This document shows positions 1 through 12,223 of a stretch of DNA of 64,000 bases, in pieces. The notes beneath the pieces are model-generated. The model was not told where the DNA came from and did not search any database. It worked only from the letters and a program-made list of their open reading frames with translations. How positions within the stretch are numbered: position 1 is the stretch's first letter; every line of letters begins with the position of its first letter. The translations under genes and the position numbers were made by a program. Source of the stretch: Buddleja alternifolia (lineage: Eukaryota; Streptophyta; Magnoliopsida; Lamiales; Scrophulariaceae); NCBI GenBank assembly GCA_019426215.1, contig CM033403.1, forward strand, positions 1,431,001-1,495,000, read 5' to 3'.

Positions 1-1930
1 ATTTCTTTTGTACGGAAATTCACGCATATAACTACTATTTTTGGTCAACAACAATTACGTAATGTATTTAATAATGTGGAAAGCAGTATACAAGTTATGG
101 AATCAGAATCCTCAATACGAGATTTAGGAGCAGAAGTTGAGCGTAGAAGAGAAAGACATCGTGTTCGTGATAGAGAGAGAAGACAAAGAATGAGTTTCAA
201 AGAGAGAAAATTATCTTGCAAGAAGACGTCAAAACTACCGGATCCGAAGAGCAAGAATTGCAAGCGCTGAAACACCTAGACAAGAAGAAAATCCAACTAC
301 ATTGCCTGCTAATTCAGGTTATTCTATTTTTTTACTGCCACACCAGAAGTACAACAATTTGTGTATTTTATGTGAGCAAATGATAACCAGGCCAATATTT
401 ACTTTTTCCTTGGGAATATGTGTTAGTAAATATGACCTTATTTGTGTGTCTTCGGTGAGTGACCGATAGTCAAAGGCCACTGTTTACTTTTCCATTGGAA
501 ATATGTATGAAAATAGCACCTTCATAAGTATGAAATGAAATTGATAATGGCCAGTGGGAAAAAGTAGCATGTATACTTTCCTTCTCTCTCCTCATTTCTC
601 AATTTCTTAGTTCAATGTCTGTACCTAAATGAAGGTATTGTTGTATTCTTTGAAGCACTAATTTGTTTGCAACTAAAAAAAAAAACTACTAAATTAACTT
701 ATTCATGCCGCAACTAATTCCAAAACTAAGGAGAAGTTTGACACTTTGAAGAAAAAAATAACAACATTAAGGATTGGGAATTTTTAACTAATTTTGTACC
801 TTTGACATTGCCTAAACAAAAACAGGAATTGAATGTAAAACAAGTAATACACGACGTCTTGCTCGGTCAATTCCTATGCCAATCAATATTAATTCGATGC
901 AAAGTAACCAATTAGTAGCATCAACTCCACATGCTTCTACATCAATTGCTACAGGTGCACACCTTTCTGTTTTTCAGCTTTATTATGTTTCCATCCTAAC
1001 TGTAAGCGCACACAACTCATATATATTTTTTGTTTATTTTATGTTCCAGTTATTTTATTTTAATTTCACGCATCAATTCAACCAAATAATGGCATTTAAA
1101 CATCACTTAACATCCAACTAGACAATATATGCATTAAATGATGTATTTCATTTTCACATATTTGCTATAACATAATAACATTTGCATGTTGGGTTAGTTG
1201 TGCCAGTTAACTATGGTGAAGGGGATCGTCTGGCTCGCTCAATTCCTCTTCCACTAAACCTCAATTTAGTTCCAAATCTTCAGTTTCAGACAGCAACTTC
1301 ATGTGGTAAAGTACCTAATATTCCATCTCATTATTGCAATGTTTTGAACCAGTAATTAATGCTTTTCTTTAGAAATATAGGTATTCATATAAAATTTTCA
1401 TAAAGTTATTTTTTCAAACATGAACTATTTAGCAATTTCAAGCATCTAACATCATTTTGTCCTTACAGGATCATCTGGCCATGTTGGAGTTATAGGAAGG
1501 AGTCGTTTGAATCCTCCAAACCATGCACCAAATTTTTCTAATATAGTTCCGGCTAATCAAGGTGAAGGGTCAACTTCACATAGAGAAGGTATCTATAACT
1601 TCAATTTAAGGAAAAAGTAAAAAATATTACGTTTCAATTTATTAAAGGTTTATATCTTAAATGCACATTTTCGTAACTCTATAAAATAATGATAGTTTGT
1701 GCATCTTCTAACATCTTTTGACCTTACAGCATCATTTGGTCGTGCTGGAGCTATTGGAAGAAGTCGTTTGACTCCTCTAAATTATACGACGTTTGTTTCT
1801 AATATGGTTTTGACTAATCAAGTTGAAGGGTCAGTATCAACTTCGCATATAGAAGGTATCTATAACTTCATTTAAAGATGACAAGTAAAAGTTTTACCTT
1901 ATGAATTGTTTATATCTTTTAATTCACTTT
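1..1930 (+). mobile_element. Helitron 5' portion: degenerate N-terminal exons
   Basis: This stretch precedes the Rep-helicase ORF and holds small exon-like islands separated by AT-rich introns. Around 76-345 it encodes a very basic, Arg-rich segment. Read with one frameshift near 215, the last part becomes a run with RRRQNY and RRARIAS motifs, followed by a GT donor after about 318. Basic segments of this kind are common at the N-terminus of plant Helitron proteins. Further islands (about 850-960, 1203-1305, 1467-1590 and 1730-1857) follow 'acag' acceptors or precede 'gtatc' donors. No intact start-to-stop frame exists, and I could not locate the 5' TC terminus, which may lie upstream of the window. 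The assignment rests mainly on continuity with the clear Helitron ORF downstream. Confidence 0.55.
1467..1857 (+). repeat. Duplicated exon pair in Helitron N-terminal region
   Basis: Two blocks, about 1467-1590 and 1730-1857, are direct repeats of each other. Each begins right after 'cttacag' and ends before 'gtatctataactt'. Both encode about 40 residues with a shared pattern: G[RH] followed by GRSRL, a Pro/Asn-rich centre, then NQ-EGS and TSH-EG. The acceptor, coding part and donor are all repeated, so whole exons with intron flanks were duplicated. Divergence is moderate, so this is not recent. Confidence 0.7.
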
Positions 1931-1971
1931 TTTGTATTACTTTTATAAACTGATGATCTTTTCTAATACAG

Positions 1972-4722
1972 ATTTTGATACTGATACTGAAATTGATAAT
2001 GATGTGGATGCAAATTTTGGTGGTAGTGGCGAACGTGATGATAGTAGGCATGAAACGGGCAACAGATCAAGTGGGGCAAACCTTTATTACAATTGTGCTA
2101 GAGATTTTAATGAAAGGCAAGAAAATCCTAGAATGCAACTCCTAAATCCAACAATTTGCCAACACTGTCAGGCAAAGCTCTTTCACGGTGAAACCCAAAA
2201 CTTTTGTTGTAAAGGAGGAAAAGTTGTTTTGGCAGAAATTCCTGTACCTCCTGAGCTTTATAATCTGTATACTGATCAATCTGCCGAAGGGAGGATATTC
2301 AGACAAAATATTCGTGCTTTTAATCATGTTTTCTCATTTACCTCGATAGGAGTTAAATTAGATGAAAGTCTAGCAACTGGGCGCCAAGGGGTATATGCCT
2401 TTAGAGCACACATATTAATTTATCATAGGATTGGTACACTATTACCCATTCCTGGAATGAGGCCAAGATATCTCCAACTGTTCATTTATGACACGGAGCA
2501 TGAGACTCAAAATCGACTACTAGAGAATGATGGACTGAGTACAGAGTTGATTGATAAGATTAAACAAATATTAGATACGCATAATCCATTTGTTCAGATA
2601 TTCCGTCAACTTGCTCAGCGTCATGATGTTCATGATTGTAGGCTACTCATTAAAGAGCGTCCCACCACTCACAATCAGTACATACTTTCAACAGCATCAC
2701 AAGTTGCAGCAATTATAGTGGGTGGTGAAGACGTAGATGCTTATACTAATAGAGATATAATTGTTCAAACAATTGGAGGCCAATTGATGAATATCAAGGA
2801 TTTTTCAGGCTATTATGACCCGTTGCAATACCCTCTGTTTCTTCCTTATGGAATGTACGGGTGGGATAGTGATTGTCGCACGGTTGAAGGTACTAGAGTC
2901 GCCTATTGCGATTATTATGCATATATGTTGCAGGTAATTTTCAATTCTACTATATGATCATTTTATCAGTATTATATATACAATATTCTTATACTTTTTT
3001 TATGAATTCCATCAGATTCGAAATAATTCATCAATACTTTTGCATGGAGGACGTTTGTTGCAACAATATGTTGTTGACAATTATGTGAAAATTGAAACAC
3101 AAAAGCTAAGATATATAAGATCACATCATAAGGATATTAGAGCTGAGTTATATCAAGGCCTTCAAGATTGCTTAAATGTCGAACAAAATGATGTAGGTAA
3201 CTATTTTAAATTAAATTTTAATTTTCTACTTATCTTATTTAAAACTTATCCCATTTATGTTATACTCAGGTAATGTGGGAAGGCATACAATTTTGCCATC
3301 ATCTTTTATCGGAAGCCCTCACGATATGTATCAGCGTTACCAAGATGCTATGTCTGTGGTACAAATATTTGGTAAACCTGATCTCTTTATCACCATGACA
3401 TGTAATCCATCATGGGAAGAAATACAAAGTGAACTTCGATTGTTTCCTGGACAAACGGCTCAAGATCGACCTGATTTGTTAACTAGAGTTTTCCGGGCAA
3501 AATTCGAAGAGCTTAAAAAAGACATCTACAGTAGAGGTGTGCTTGGAAAAGTTGTAGCGCATGTTCATGTTTTTGAGTTCCAAAAGAGGGGTTTGCCTCA
3601 TGCTCATATGCTGGTTGTACTAGACGAAAATGACAAGTTAAATACACCAGACGATTATGATCAAATAGTGAGAGCAGAAATCCCATACAAGAATGAAGAA
3701 CCAATGCTCTATGAGACTGTTTTGAGGCACATGATACATGGGCCATGTGGAGAAATGAATGTCAATGCTCCTTGCATGAAAAACGGAATTTGCAAGAAAA
3801 ACTACCCGAAGCAATTTGCACCATGTACTATCCAAGGGAATGATTCGTATCCAGTATATCGACGTCGCAAGGATAATAGATCTATTGCTTTAGATAGAGA
3901 TGGAGAAATAGTAATTGACAATGCATAGGTGGTTCCTTATAATGCATGGTTGTTACTAAAGTATGACTGCCATATTAATGTTGAAGTTTGTAGCAGCATA
4001 AAAAGCGTTAAGTACTTATATAAGTACGTGTACAAGGGACTTGATTACGTAGTGTTTGAGGTTCGTCCTGGGCCAAATCATGATGAAGTTAGCCAGTACG
4101 TAGATGGAAGATGGATATGTGCTCCAGAGGCAATATGGAAGATTTTTAAGTTTCCACTGAGCAAAATATATCTTTCTGTCGTACGGTTGCAAATCCATCT
4201 CCCAAACCTTCAACAAGTACAATATTATAGTTGACTGAATTTTTCAGAGTTTATATTGAAGGTAGAGAACCTAATAAATATTTGTATAGAGAATTCCCGA
4301 GATACTATAGATGGATGTCAAAGGAAAAAAAATGGCAGAAAAGAAGAACACAACAAAAAGTGATTGGCCGAGTATATGCTGTTTCACCAAATGAAGGAGA
4401 AAGGTTTAATTTGCAAATTCTACTCAATCATATTAGAGGACCCAAATCATTTGATGATCTTTTGACAGTGAATAATGTACATTATCCCACATTTAAGCAA
4501 GCTGCAGAGAAATTGGGGCTACTCGAAGAAGATGATAGTATTCGCCAATGCTTAATTGAGGCAAGAACAGTAAGAATGCCTTCAACTCTTAGAAGGTTGT
4601 TTGCCACAATATTGCTTTATTGTCAACCAACTGGAGTCAGAAAGTTATGGGAAGAAAATTATGCCTACATGATTGAGGACTATGCTTCTTCGAGATCTAC
4701 GAACAATGGTTTTATCATGAAT
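1972..4722 (+). pseudogene. Helitron Rep (HUH endonuclease) region, broken
   Basis: This encodes the rolling-circle replication initiator of a Helitron. Exons at 1972-2933, 3016-3196 and 3270 onward join through GT-AG introns. Early residues hold a Cys/His cluster (CQHCQAKLF, then CCKGGKV), typical of plant Helitron proteins. The Helitron_like_N/Rep part at 3270-3925 contains the motif FITMTCNPSW and the metal-binding HUH motif in GLPHAH (about 3590-3606). The paired catalytic Tyr motif KYLYKYVYKG follows at about 4010-4038. The frame is broken by TAG at 3926-3928 (probably from CAG) and by a short deletion with a stop at about 4230. It then continues to about 4722 as a conserved linker (RVIGRVY-type, LLNHIRGP, LLTVNN). 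HUH and Tyr motifs are visible; loss of function is inferred from the stops. Confidence 0.85.
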
Positions 4723-4742
4723 TTACACGAGAAATCCTTACG

Positions 4743-6170
4743 TGTTTGCACAGCAAGTGGACTGGTCGTGTGTAGTAATAAAGTGGACAATAAGTCCGGA
4801 TTGTCGATCCCACAGAGACTTGTATTTTAGACTTCTTGAATTTAAAGCAAGCAATAATTAAACTAAAACTAAAGATTTAAAAATTTTAAAAATAATAAAA
4901 TAAACTAAAACAAGAATTAACTAAAATATTATGAAAGCAAGATACAAGAAACAAGATGTCAAAATCGAGATAGCTATGGAAGAGAGCAACTAAGACACAT
5001 ATGTTGGCATAAATTAATTAATTCTTGTTAAAATCACGTTTTCATATTATTAGACTACAATTACTTTGGTGGAAATTCCTTAATTAATTACTACCCGATG
5101 TCTCGACTGTAATAATCCTATGACTAATTGACGTTTCTCTAAATATGTCTATCCGAGAATCTAACCAACAATCATGCATTCAAGTTCTAGAATTTCCCCG
5201 GATTAATCCGGCTAACAGCACCCGGGAATCTCTACCTATCTCTAGGGGCAATTCCACTATTTTTTCCGGATTATGTGATGATCCTTTTTGCACCTTAAAT
5301 TACCTTCTCTCGAACGAATAATTTAAGCAATAAATCATGCATATGGTAGCTAAGCATATGAAGCATTCAAACAAGATCGAGACACAAAGCAACAATAGAA
5401 TTAATATGAAAAATACAAATAATAACTCAAATATCATAATTTGGCCTCAACATGGCCTTAGTTCGAAGAATCTAATTCATCATAAAAGATAAAAGATAGA
5501 AACTTAAATTAAGATTTAAATTCATAGACAAAAATAAATCTAAATCTAAGGAACTCCTTCGTATTTTTGATGGATGAACTTCGATCTTCATCTCTTCCAT
5601 GCTTCTTGAAATTTTCACCTTCAAGGGTTCTTGAAAATCTTCATGAATATGTAAAAACGATGTTTAAACCCCATTAGGGCTCTACTCTACGTGTATTTCA
5701 TCCCCCTAACCCTAGAGAACTGATCTAATATATATAAGGGTGGAAGGGGAAGACTCCAACTTGAATTAGAAGTGGAAATTTCCAAAAATCTACTGTTTTT
5801 CCCATCAGACGCAACGTTCGAACGTCCACAAGCTAACGTTCGAACGTTAGGAACAGTAACATTTTGCCTTCTGTGCAGCGATCTTGTTTTCTTCATAACT
5901 TTATCCAAAGACCTCCGATTTGGGTGATTCAAGTTTTCACGTGAAGATAAAACAGATCTCTACAACTTTGTAGAAGAAATATTTGTCAAAATCCGTCTCT
6001 AAATACTCTGAAATTCTGCATTTCCGTCTAGTTTTCCTCAATTGCACTGATTTCTCACCTTTACTCAATAAGCACACAAAATTACAAGCATATGTGGCAT
6101 AAATCATGCATAAACCAATGTAAATAACATAAATATGAGGTTCTAAAACACGTAAATCTCACACCTATCA
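4743..6170. mobile_element. Solo-LTR-like insertion in Helitron
   Basis: A 1.43 kb block with no Helitron similarity begins TGTTTGCACAG and ends CACACCTATCA, so it has TG...CA termini. It contains no convincing ORF. The left part (stop-rich, with a 'gatcccacagagacttg' stretch) resembles plant LTR-type repeats that I recognise only loosely. Immediate flanks (TTACG and GTAGA) do not form a clear target duplication. Instead, Helitron sequence from about 4261 restarts exactly at 6171. Orientation is undetermined. It could be a solo LTR or a fragment of a larger element. Confidence 0.45.
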
Positions 6171-6640
6171 GTAGAGAACCTAATAATTATATGTACAGAG
6201 AATTCCCATGATACTATAGATGGATGTCAAAGGAAAAAATTTGGCAGAAAAGAAGAACACAACAAAAAGTGATTGGCTGAGTATATGCTGTTTCACCAAA
6301 TGAAGGAGAAAGGCTTTATTTGCGAATTCTACTCAATCATATTAGAGGACCCAAATCATTTGATGATCTTTTGACAGTGAATAATGTACATTATCCACAT
6401 TTAAGCAAGTTGCAGAGAAATTGGGGCTACTCGAAGAAGATGATAGTATTCGCCAATGCTTAATTGAGGCAAGAACAGTAAGAATGCCTTCAACTCTTAG
6501 AAGGTTGTTTGCCACAATATTGCTTTAATGTCAACCAACTGAAGTCAGAAAGTTATGGGAAGAAAATTATGCCTACATGATTGAGGGCTATGCTTCTTCG
6601 AGATCTACGAACAATGGTTTTATCATGAATCGACTTCTAC
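6171..6640 (+). repeat. Second copy of Helitron linker segment
   Basis: Bases 6171-6628 repeat 4261-4721, covering the stretch from 'gtagagaacc' to 'tttatcatgaat', with scattered substitutions and one lost base near 6397. This copy has in-frame stops (TGA near 6278, TAA near 6527) that the left copy lacks. It is the right copy that runs on into the helicase domain. The layout is a direct duplication around the LTR-like block at 4743-6170. Confidence 0.8.
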
Positions 6641-7434
6641 ATGAAATAAATAATATACTTTTGTTGCATAAGAGAAGTCTGAAAGAATTTGACTTGCCTC
6701 AAATTGATGAGCGTGTTCAAACTTTAGGAAGCATTTCTAGTTTAATGGAAGATGATTTTGGCCATTGAAGTTCTAGAAGATGATCTAAATGCCATCAACA
6801 AACTCAATTCAGGCCAGTTGCAGGCATTTAACAACATCAGGAATGCAATAGTGAGAAAGGAAAGTGCTATATTCTTCATAGATGGACCCGGTGGAACTGG
6901 TAAAACATTCCTATATCGAACCTAACTTGCAAGTTTTCGGAAACAAGGGTTTGTAATGCTTGCTACAGCAACATCGGGGATCGCAGCAAACCAACTTCCA
7001 GGTGGTAGAACAACACATTCAAAGCTAAAAGTTCCAATTAAGTTAGATTCAAATTCCAGGTGCACTTTTAGCAAACAATCAGACATGTGTCAATTGCTAG
7101 GTCGAGCATCAACAATTGTTTGGGATGAGGCACCGATGGCGGATAAAAAAGCAATTGAAACTATGGATCGAACTTTAAGAGAATGCTTGAAATTGACTTT
7201 CCATTTGGTGGCAAGGTTATGATATTAGGAGGTGATTTTCATCAAGTTGTTCATGTTGTCGTTGGAGGCACGAGGTTACAATCTGTAAAGACGAGCATCG
7301 TGGAGTCATATTTATGGTCCAGTGTTAAGGTTCCTCACTTTGAAGAGAAAATCAGAGCTCAAAATGATCGAAACTTCTCTGAATTATTGCTTCGAATTGG
7401 CAATGGGGAAGAACCAGTCGTACAAGATGATATG
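6641..7434 (+). pseudogene. Helitron Pif1-like helicase, 5' two-thirds, broken
   Basis: This is the superfamily 1B (Pif1-type) helicase domain that unwinds DNA during Helitron transposition. Visible motifs are Walker A GPGGTGKT (about 6886-6909), motif Ia with ATSGIAA and LPGGRTTHS, Walker B IVWDEAPM (about 7114-7137) and motif III LGGDFHQV (about 7226-7249). FDLPQI lies upstream near 6690. A frameshift near 6760, TAA at about 6923 (RT-stop-LAS) and another frame change near 7200 break the frame. The domain ends abruptly at 7434, where a Copia LTR begins, and the remaining helicase motifs are not found on the far side of the Copia array. Confidence 0.85.
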
Positions 7435-9568
7435 TGTTGGGAAATATACATATAGCCTGACTAAGCACAGCAAAAAATTAAAATTTTAGTTTCTAGGATT
7501 GAAACATGCGAGTTTGTTAATCCTACGGGCTTATCACGTATCATAGGCTTGCGCATCTCTACACTAGTTATTTAAAACTTAAATAAACAAGATCTTACCT
7601 TATTCGATTTTTCGTAAAAATCGAAGAGTTTCTTCTTCCTTAACGTAAGCTCCCTAGCTTGCTCCTCGTTCCTTGAATCAACTCCTTCGTTTTTCCCATC
7701 GATGAAGATTTCGAATTCCTCCACCAAAACACCTTTGATCGGTTCTTGATTTACTTCAGAGACCCAAATGTTTCTCCTCTAAAGTTGATCCACACCCCGG
7801 ATACCCACTCGTTTATAATCTTTAGCTAGGTTGATCTATAAACGTTTATTCTAACACTTAGAAATAGTGTACGGGATTAAGGTGAAAACAAAAATTTACT
7901 TCTCTAAGCAATTTGGAAGAATTCTTGATTTCAAGATCTTGATGAATAATCAAGAACTCAAGAACACTATATGAAGGAGAGAGAAGATCGATATTCTATG
8001 CAAGAGGAACGAAAATTTTTGGCTTCAAAAGTTATCATCCAATTTTCATTCCATACTAGTCCTATTTATAGAACTAGGTTCTTGCAATTCTTTCTCATGT
8101 AGAACTCTTCTACATTAAATCTTTTCCATGTAGGAATAGAAGATTAATTAATTCTCAAATAGAACTTTTCTATTTTAATTAGTTTTCTTTCTCTCTAAGA
8201 AATTTTATTTCCTTCTAGAAAAAAATTAATTAAACTCTTTAATTATTTTCCTCCACCAAAATTTTGACCAAGGCTTAATAAAATAGTCTTTTAATAATTA
8301 ATTCACCATACAAGATTAATTAAAAGCCACTTCCAATCAATTAAATGCTTTCTAAACTTAAGCTAAATTAAATTGATCATATCAACTTAATTAATTTATC
8401 CATCCAACACTTGAGTAAATAAAAATCTTCATTAATTAATCTAATTAATTAATATATTATCTCAACTACTTTGAATTAAATTTCCTTAGCTAAGAAATGG
8501 ATTTGTCCCAGTATTGTGTGTGACCCTTTAGGTTCACCAACATACTAGTAATGGGTTCATGTCTCGAATAATTAAACACTTTTAATTAACCATCTTATTA
8601 TTTAATCTCCATTAAATATAAGATACCCATAAATCAAAGAAAAGTTTCTAGCTACTTATCTTGAAGACCTAGATGTAGGCGATTCAAAGTGAACTTTTCC
8701 AATCGCGCATTCCATGCAAGTGAGATTCTTCCATCAACTAATTTCTCAATTGAATTAAGGATCGAGGAATCTTATTGGTCGAGATCCTTGTAAATTCAAT
8801 CTTAATAATTCAAGTGTGTTTGACTAGTGATTAATTAATTCAAGAAACTCATTTCTTAATTAATTACTTACTTGCCTTGGCCAAGGACTAACTCAGTCTA
8901 ACCACTTTGAATATTATAGGAAATTCACTTATTCATCTAGACAAGTGATGGATCCTTTGTTGTCAACACCAACCTCCATATACGAGTCACTACACCCAAT
9001 CACCAGTCCATATGTGTCCTTGTAAAAGAACTGGCACAGGAGTCAAAGTGCAGTGAGTCAATATACAAGATTACTGTGATGACTCAAGTCAAAGAATTAA
9101 TCTTGCACTATCGTGATTAAGAAACTCCTAATTTGACATATATAGAAATAATTCCAATTTAGGAAATTTCAGTCCGGGTAATTAGTGAACTTGTTCTCAG
9201 CAAGCACCCACGTATGTGCATTTGTGTCAACTACACTAATGTCTATAAAATGAGACATTCTCTAATTAAGAGTGTGCATCATAGGCGCAAGTCTATCCGA
9301 ATTATCAATGTCCCATCTTGATAATTTTATGATTTGGACAATATTTAGAAATCACAGCCTTAGAGACTTGTTTTATGATATCCATCCAATGAGATATCAA
9401 GCCCCATAGCTATGTGTGAATTCTAGGGACTTCATCATACAGTTATAACAATATAAACATAAGATGCAGAAATGCCTTTTATTAATATAATGTAAAACGA
9501 AATCGTTTATTACAAGAATAGATAAAGAAAGCCTATCTAGGATTGGCTTGCTGGGCACTATTCTAACA
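7435..9568 (-). mobile_element. Copia A 3' LTR (minus orientation)
   Basis: Forward bounds are TGTTGGG...CTAACA, which on the minus strand is a TGTTAG...CCCAACA LTR of 2134 bp. A near-identical copy lies at 14835-16972. The purine tract just outside it, read on the minus strand (AAGTGGGAGAT at about 9570-9582), is the polypurine tract. The LTR interrupts the Helitron helicase frame. It holds no convincing ORF and is long for a Copia LTR. Confidence 0.88.
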
Positions 9569-10422
9569 ATCTCCCACTTGCACTAGAGCCAATCTCCTTG
9601 GTATTTAAGACCCATCTTCCCAAGATGTCCTTCTAATACGTTGCGAGACAAGGGCTTAGTTAGTGGATCCGTTATGTTCTTCGTTGTGTCGACTCTTTCC
9701 ACGCGTACATCGCCTATACCAACAATCTCTCAGATCAGATGGTATCGCCTCTCTATGTGTTTGGATCTTTGATGAGACCTCGACTCCTTTGCTTGAGCAA
9801 TGGCGCCATTATTGTCACAGTACAAAGGTACTGGATCGACAATGCTAGGGACTGCACCCAACCCTTGGATAAAGTTCCTAATCCAAACAGTTTCCTTTGC
9901 TACATCAGATGCAACTATATATTCAGCCTCGGTTGAGGAATCCGCAGTAGTTTTCTGTTTGGAACTCTTCCAACTTACTGCTCCACCATTGAAGGTGAAT
10001 ACAAACCCCGACATTGATTTCAAATCATCTACCTCAGATTGGAAACTAGAGTCAGTGAAGCTTTCTAGTTTCAATTCTCCACCGCAGTATATCAAAAACA
10101 AATTCATAGTCCTTCTCAAGCACTTGAGGATTGTTTTCACTGCTACCCTGTTCAACTCACCTGGGTCGGACTGAAAATGACTCATTACACTTAATGCATG
10201 AGCCACACCAGGCCTAGTACATAACATTGCATACATAATACTTTCTATGGCAGAAGCATATGGTACGCGAGCCATCATATCTCGTTCCTGGGATGTCGAA
10301 GGACACATGGATCGAGAGTACCGGATCCCATGACTCATAGGCAAGAATCCTTTCTTTGATCCCTCCATACTAAACTTTTTTAGCATTTTGTTTATGTACA
10401 TTGACTGAGACAATATTATCAT
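9569..10422 (-). pseudogene. Copia A copy 1: reverse transcriptase C-end and RNase H
   Basis: Minus-strand frame continuing the pol polyprotein. It opens with MIILSQSMYI and carries the conserved connection segment (VPYASAIESIMYAMLCTRPG). It then has Copia RNase H, with the SFTDSSFQS and SMSGFVF stretches, WKSSKQKTTADSSTEAEYI, and YCDNNGAIA, which contain its acidic catalytic residues. KSRSHQRSKHIERRYHLI closes the open frame at 9730, and conserved tail residues (DPLTKPL) continue to about 9600 before the polypurine tract. RNase H removes the RNA template during minus-strand DNA synthesis in the virus-like particle. A single frame break near 10423-10437 separates it from the rest of RT. Confidence 0.88.
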
Positions 10423-10437
10423 TTTTCTTGATCTATC

Positions 10438-11400
10438 TCAATAGATTTTGATTCCAAAGATGTAGGATGCATCTCCTAAGTCTTTCATGGAGAATTTGGT
10501 GGATAACCATACTTTAGTCGATTGCATCATTCCTACATCATTCCCAATGAGTAGAATATCATCAACATAAAGTACCAAAAATGTCACTGCACTCCCACTG
10601 ACTTTCTTGTACACACATGGTTCATCTTCATTTTTAATAAAACCATACATCCTTATAGTTTCATCAAAACAGATATTCCAACTATGGGATGCTTCAAGTC
10701 CATAAATGGACTTTTGGAGTTTGCAAACCTTTTGCTCACTCCCACTAGATATGAAACCTTCTGGTTGTTTCATGTAAATCTCTTCCTCTATGTTTCCATT
10801 GAGGAAGGCGGTTTTCTCATCCATTTGCCATATTTCATAATCATAATGAGCAGATATTGCAAGCAAAATCCTAATGGATTTAATGGCTACTGGAGAAAAA
10901 GTTTCTTCATAGTCGATACCATCTCTTTGAGTTAAACCTTTTGCCACTAGCCTAGCTTTATAGGTCCCTACCGCTCCATTTGCTCCAAGCTTTCGCTTAT
11001 AGATCCACTTACAACCAATGGGTACTATACCCTCTGGTGGATCTACCAAGGTCCATACCTTGTTGGAGTACATGGAGTCCATTTCAGATTCCATGGCACT
11101 CTGCCACTTTCCCGAATCAATATCACATATTGCTTCATTGTAGCTTCTTGGATCTTCATCCGCTTGAAGCTCCTCCTTGTTACTTTCTAGTAATAGACCA
11201 TACCTCTGAGGTGGCCCTCGGATCCTTTCGTATCTTCTCGGAGGTTGTGTGTTAGATATTTCAGTGTTTTCTTGTGTTTGTGTTTTCAACGTTTGTGAGA
11301 TAATTTGTGGTTCTTGAACTTCTTCAAGTTCTATGATCTCGCCCTTTTTATCTAATAGAAACTCCTTCTCTAAGAAGATGGCATTCCTTAAAACAAGCAC
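10438..11400 (-). pseudogene. Copia A copy 1: integrase tail and reverse transcriptase
   Basis: A 320-residue minus-strand frame. The RT core has [40 protein letters not shown] and the catalytic [10 protein letters not shown] (YVDD intact). Compared with copy 2, copy 1 has lost a methionine-containing step after SPVA, changes SIYGLKQAS to SIYGLEASH, and ends early at KIY before the RDRS stretch. RT copies element RNA into cDNA using the tRNA primer. Small in-frame losses in core RT make this copy unlikely to be active, although the YVDD box survives. Confidence 0.88.
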
Positions 11401-11424
11401 CTTTTGTTCCGATAGATCATAGAA

Positions 11425-12207
11425 CTAGTACCCCGCAGTTTCTTTAGGGTACCCCACAAATTTACATAAGCTAGACTTAGACTCTAACTTATCTCCCACT
11501 CGCCTTTTGACATAGGTAGAACAACCCCATACTCGAAGATGTTTGTATGAGGCCGGTTTACCACGCCACAACTTATAAGGCGTTTTAGGCACAGATTTGG
11601 AAGGCAATCTATTTAATAGATAAGCCGCAGTTTCTAAGGCATAACCCCAGAAAGATGGAGGAATTTCAGTGAAACTCATCATGGAAGGAACCATATCCAA
11701 TAAAGTCCTATTCCTTCGCTCAGACACCACATTCAATTGTGGTGTTCCAGGCGGAGCCCACTGAGAGAGAATCTCATTCTCTTTAAGATAACTAAAGAAT
11801 TCGTCACTTAAGTATTCCCCTCCACGATCGGATCGAAGAGTCTTAATACTATGACTTAGTTGTTTTTCTACTTCATTCCTAAACTCTTTGAACTTTTCAA
11901 AAGCTTCAGATTTGTGTTTTATAAGGCACACATATCCGTACCGTGAATAATCATCGGTAAAAGTAATGACGTAAGTACACCTTCCTTTAGTACTTATACT
12001 AAAAGGACCACAAACATCCGAGTGGATCAAATCCAAATGATGAGTGGCACGTTCCACTTGTCTTACAAATGGTGACTTGTTCATTTTTCCTTTAAGACAA
12101 GATTCACAGGTAGACATGGTTTCTTCTTCTTTAAGGTCGAGTACACCTTCCTTTGCCAATTTGTGCATTCTTTCTTTGAAAATATGTCCTAGTTTAGCAT
12201 GCCACAT
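11425..12207 (-). pseudogene. Copia A copy 1: GAG-pre-integrase and integrase
   Basis: The frame starts MWHAKLGHIF, the GAG-pre-integrase/HHCC zinc region (H...H...CESCLKGK). Next comes the retroviral-type integrase core: LDLIHSDVCGP (first Asp), TFTDDYSRYGY, RSDRGGEYLS (second Asp region) and a glutamate-containing segment near SERRNRTLLDM. The C-terminal part includes WGYALETAAYLLNRLPSKSV and LRVWGCSTYVK. Integrase inserts element cDNA into host DNA. The usual upstream protease domain is absent: this frame begins about 60 bases after the gag zinc knuckle. The frame ends with TAG at 11425-11427. Confidence 0.88.
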
Positions 12208-12223
12208 TAGTGTACTATTTAAG

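Noticed and set aside
4743..6170. Full LTR retrotransposon insertion with a target duplication
   Set aside because: No internal genes, no second LTR and no 5-bp duplication; only a solo-LTR-like call is supported.
9663..11255. Plus-strand ORFs (for example 9800-10174 and 10980-11255)
   Set aside because: They are antisense shadows of the minus-strand Copia pol frames.
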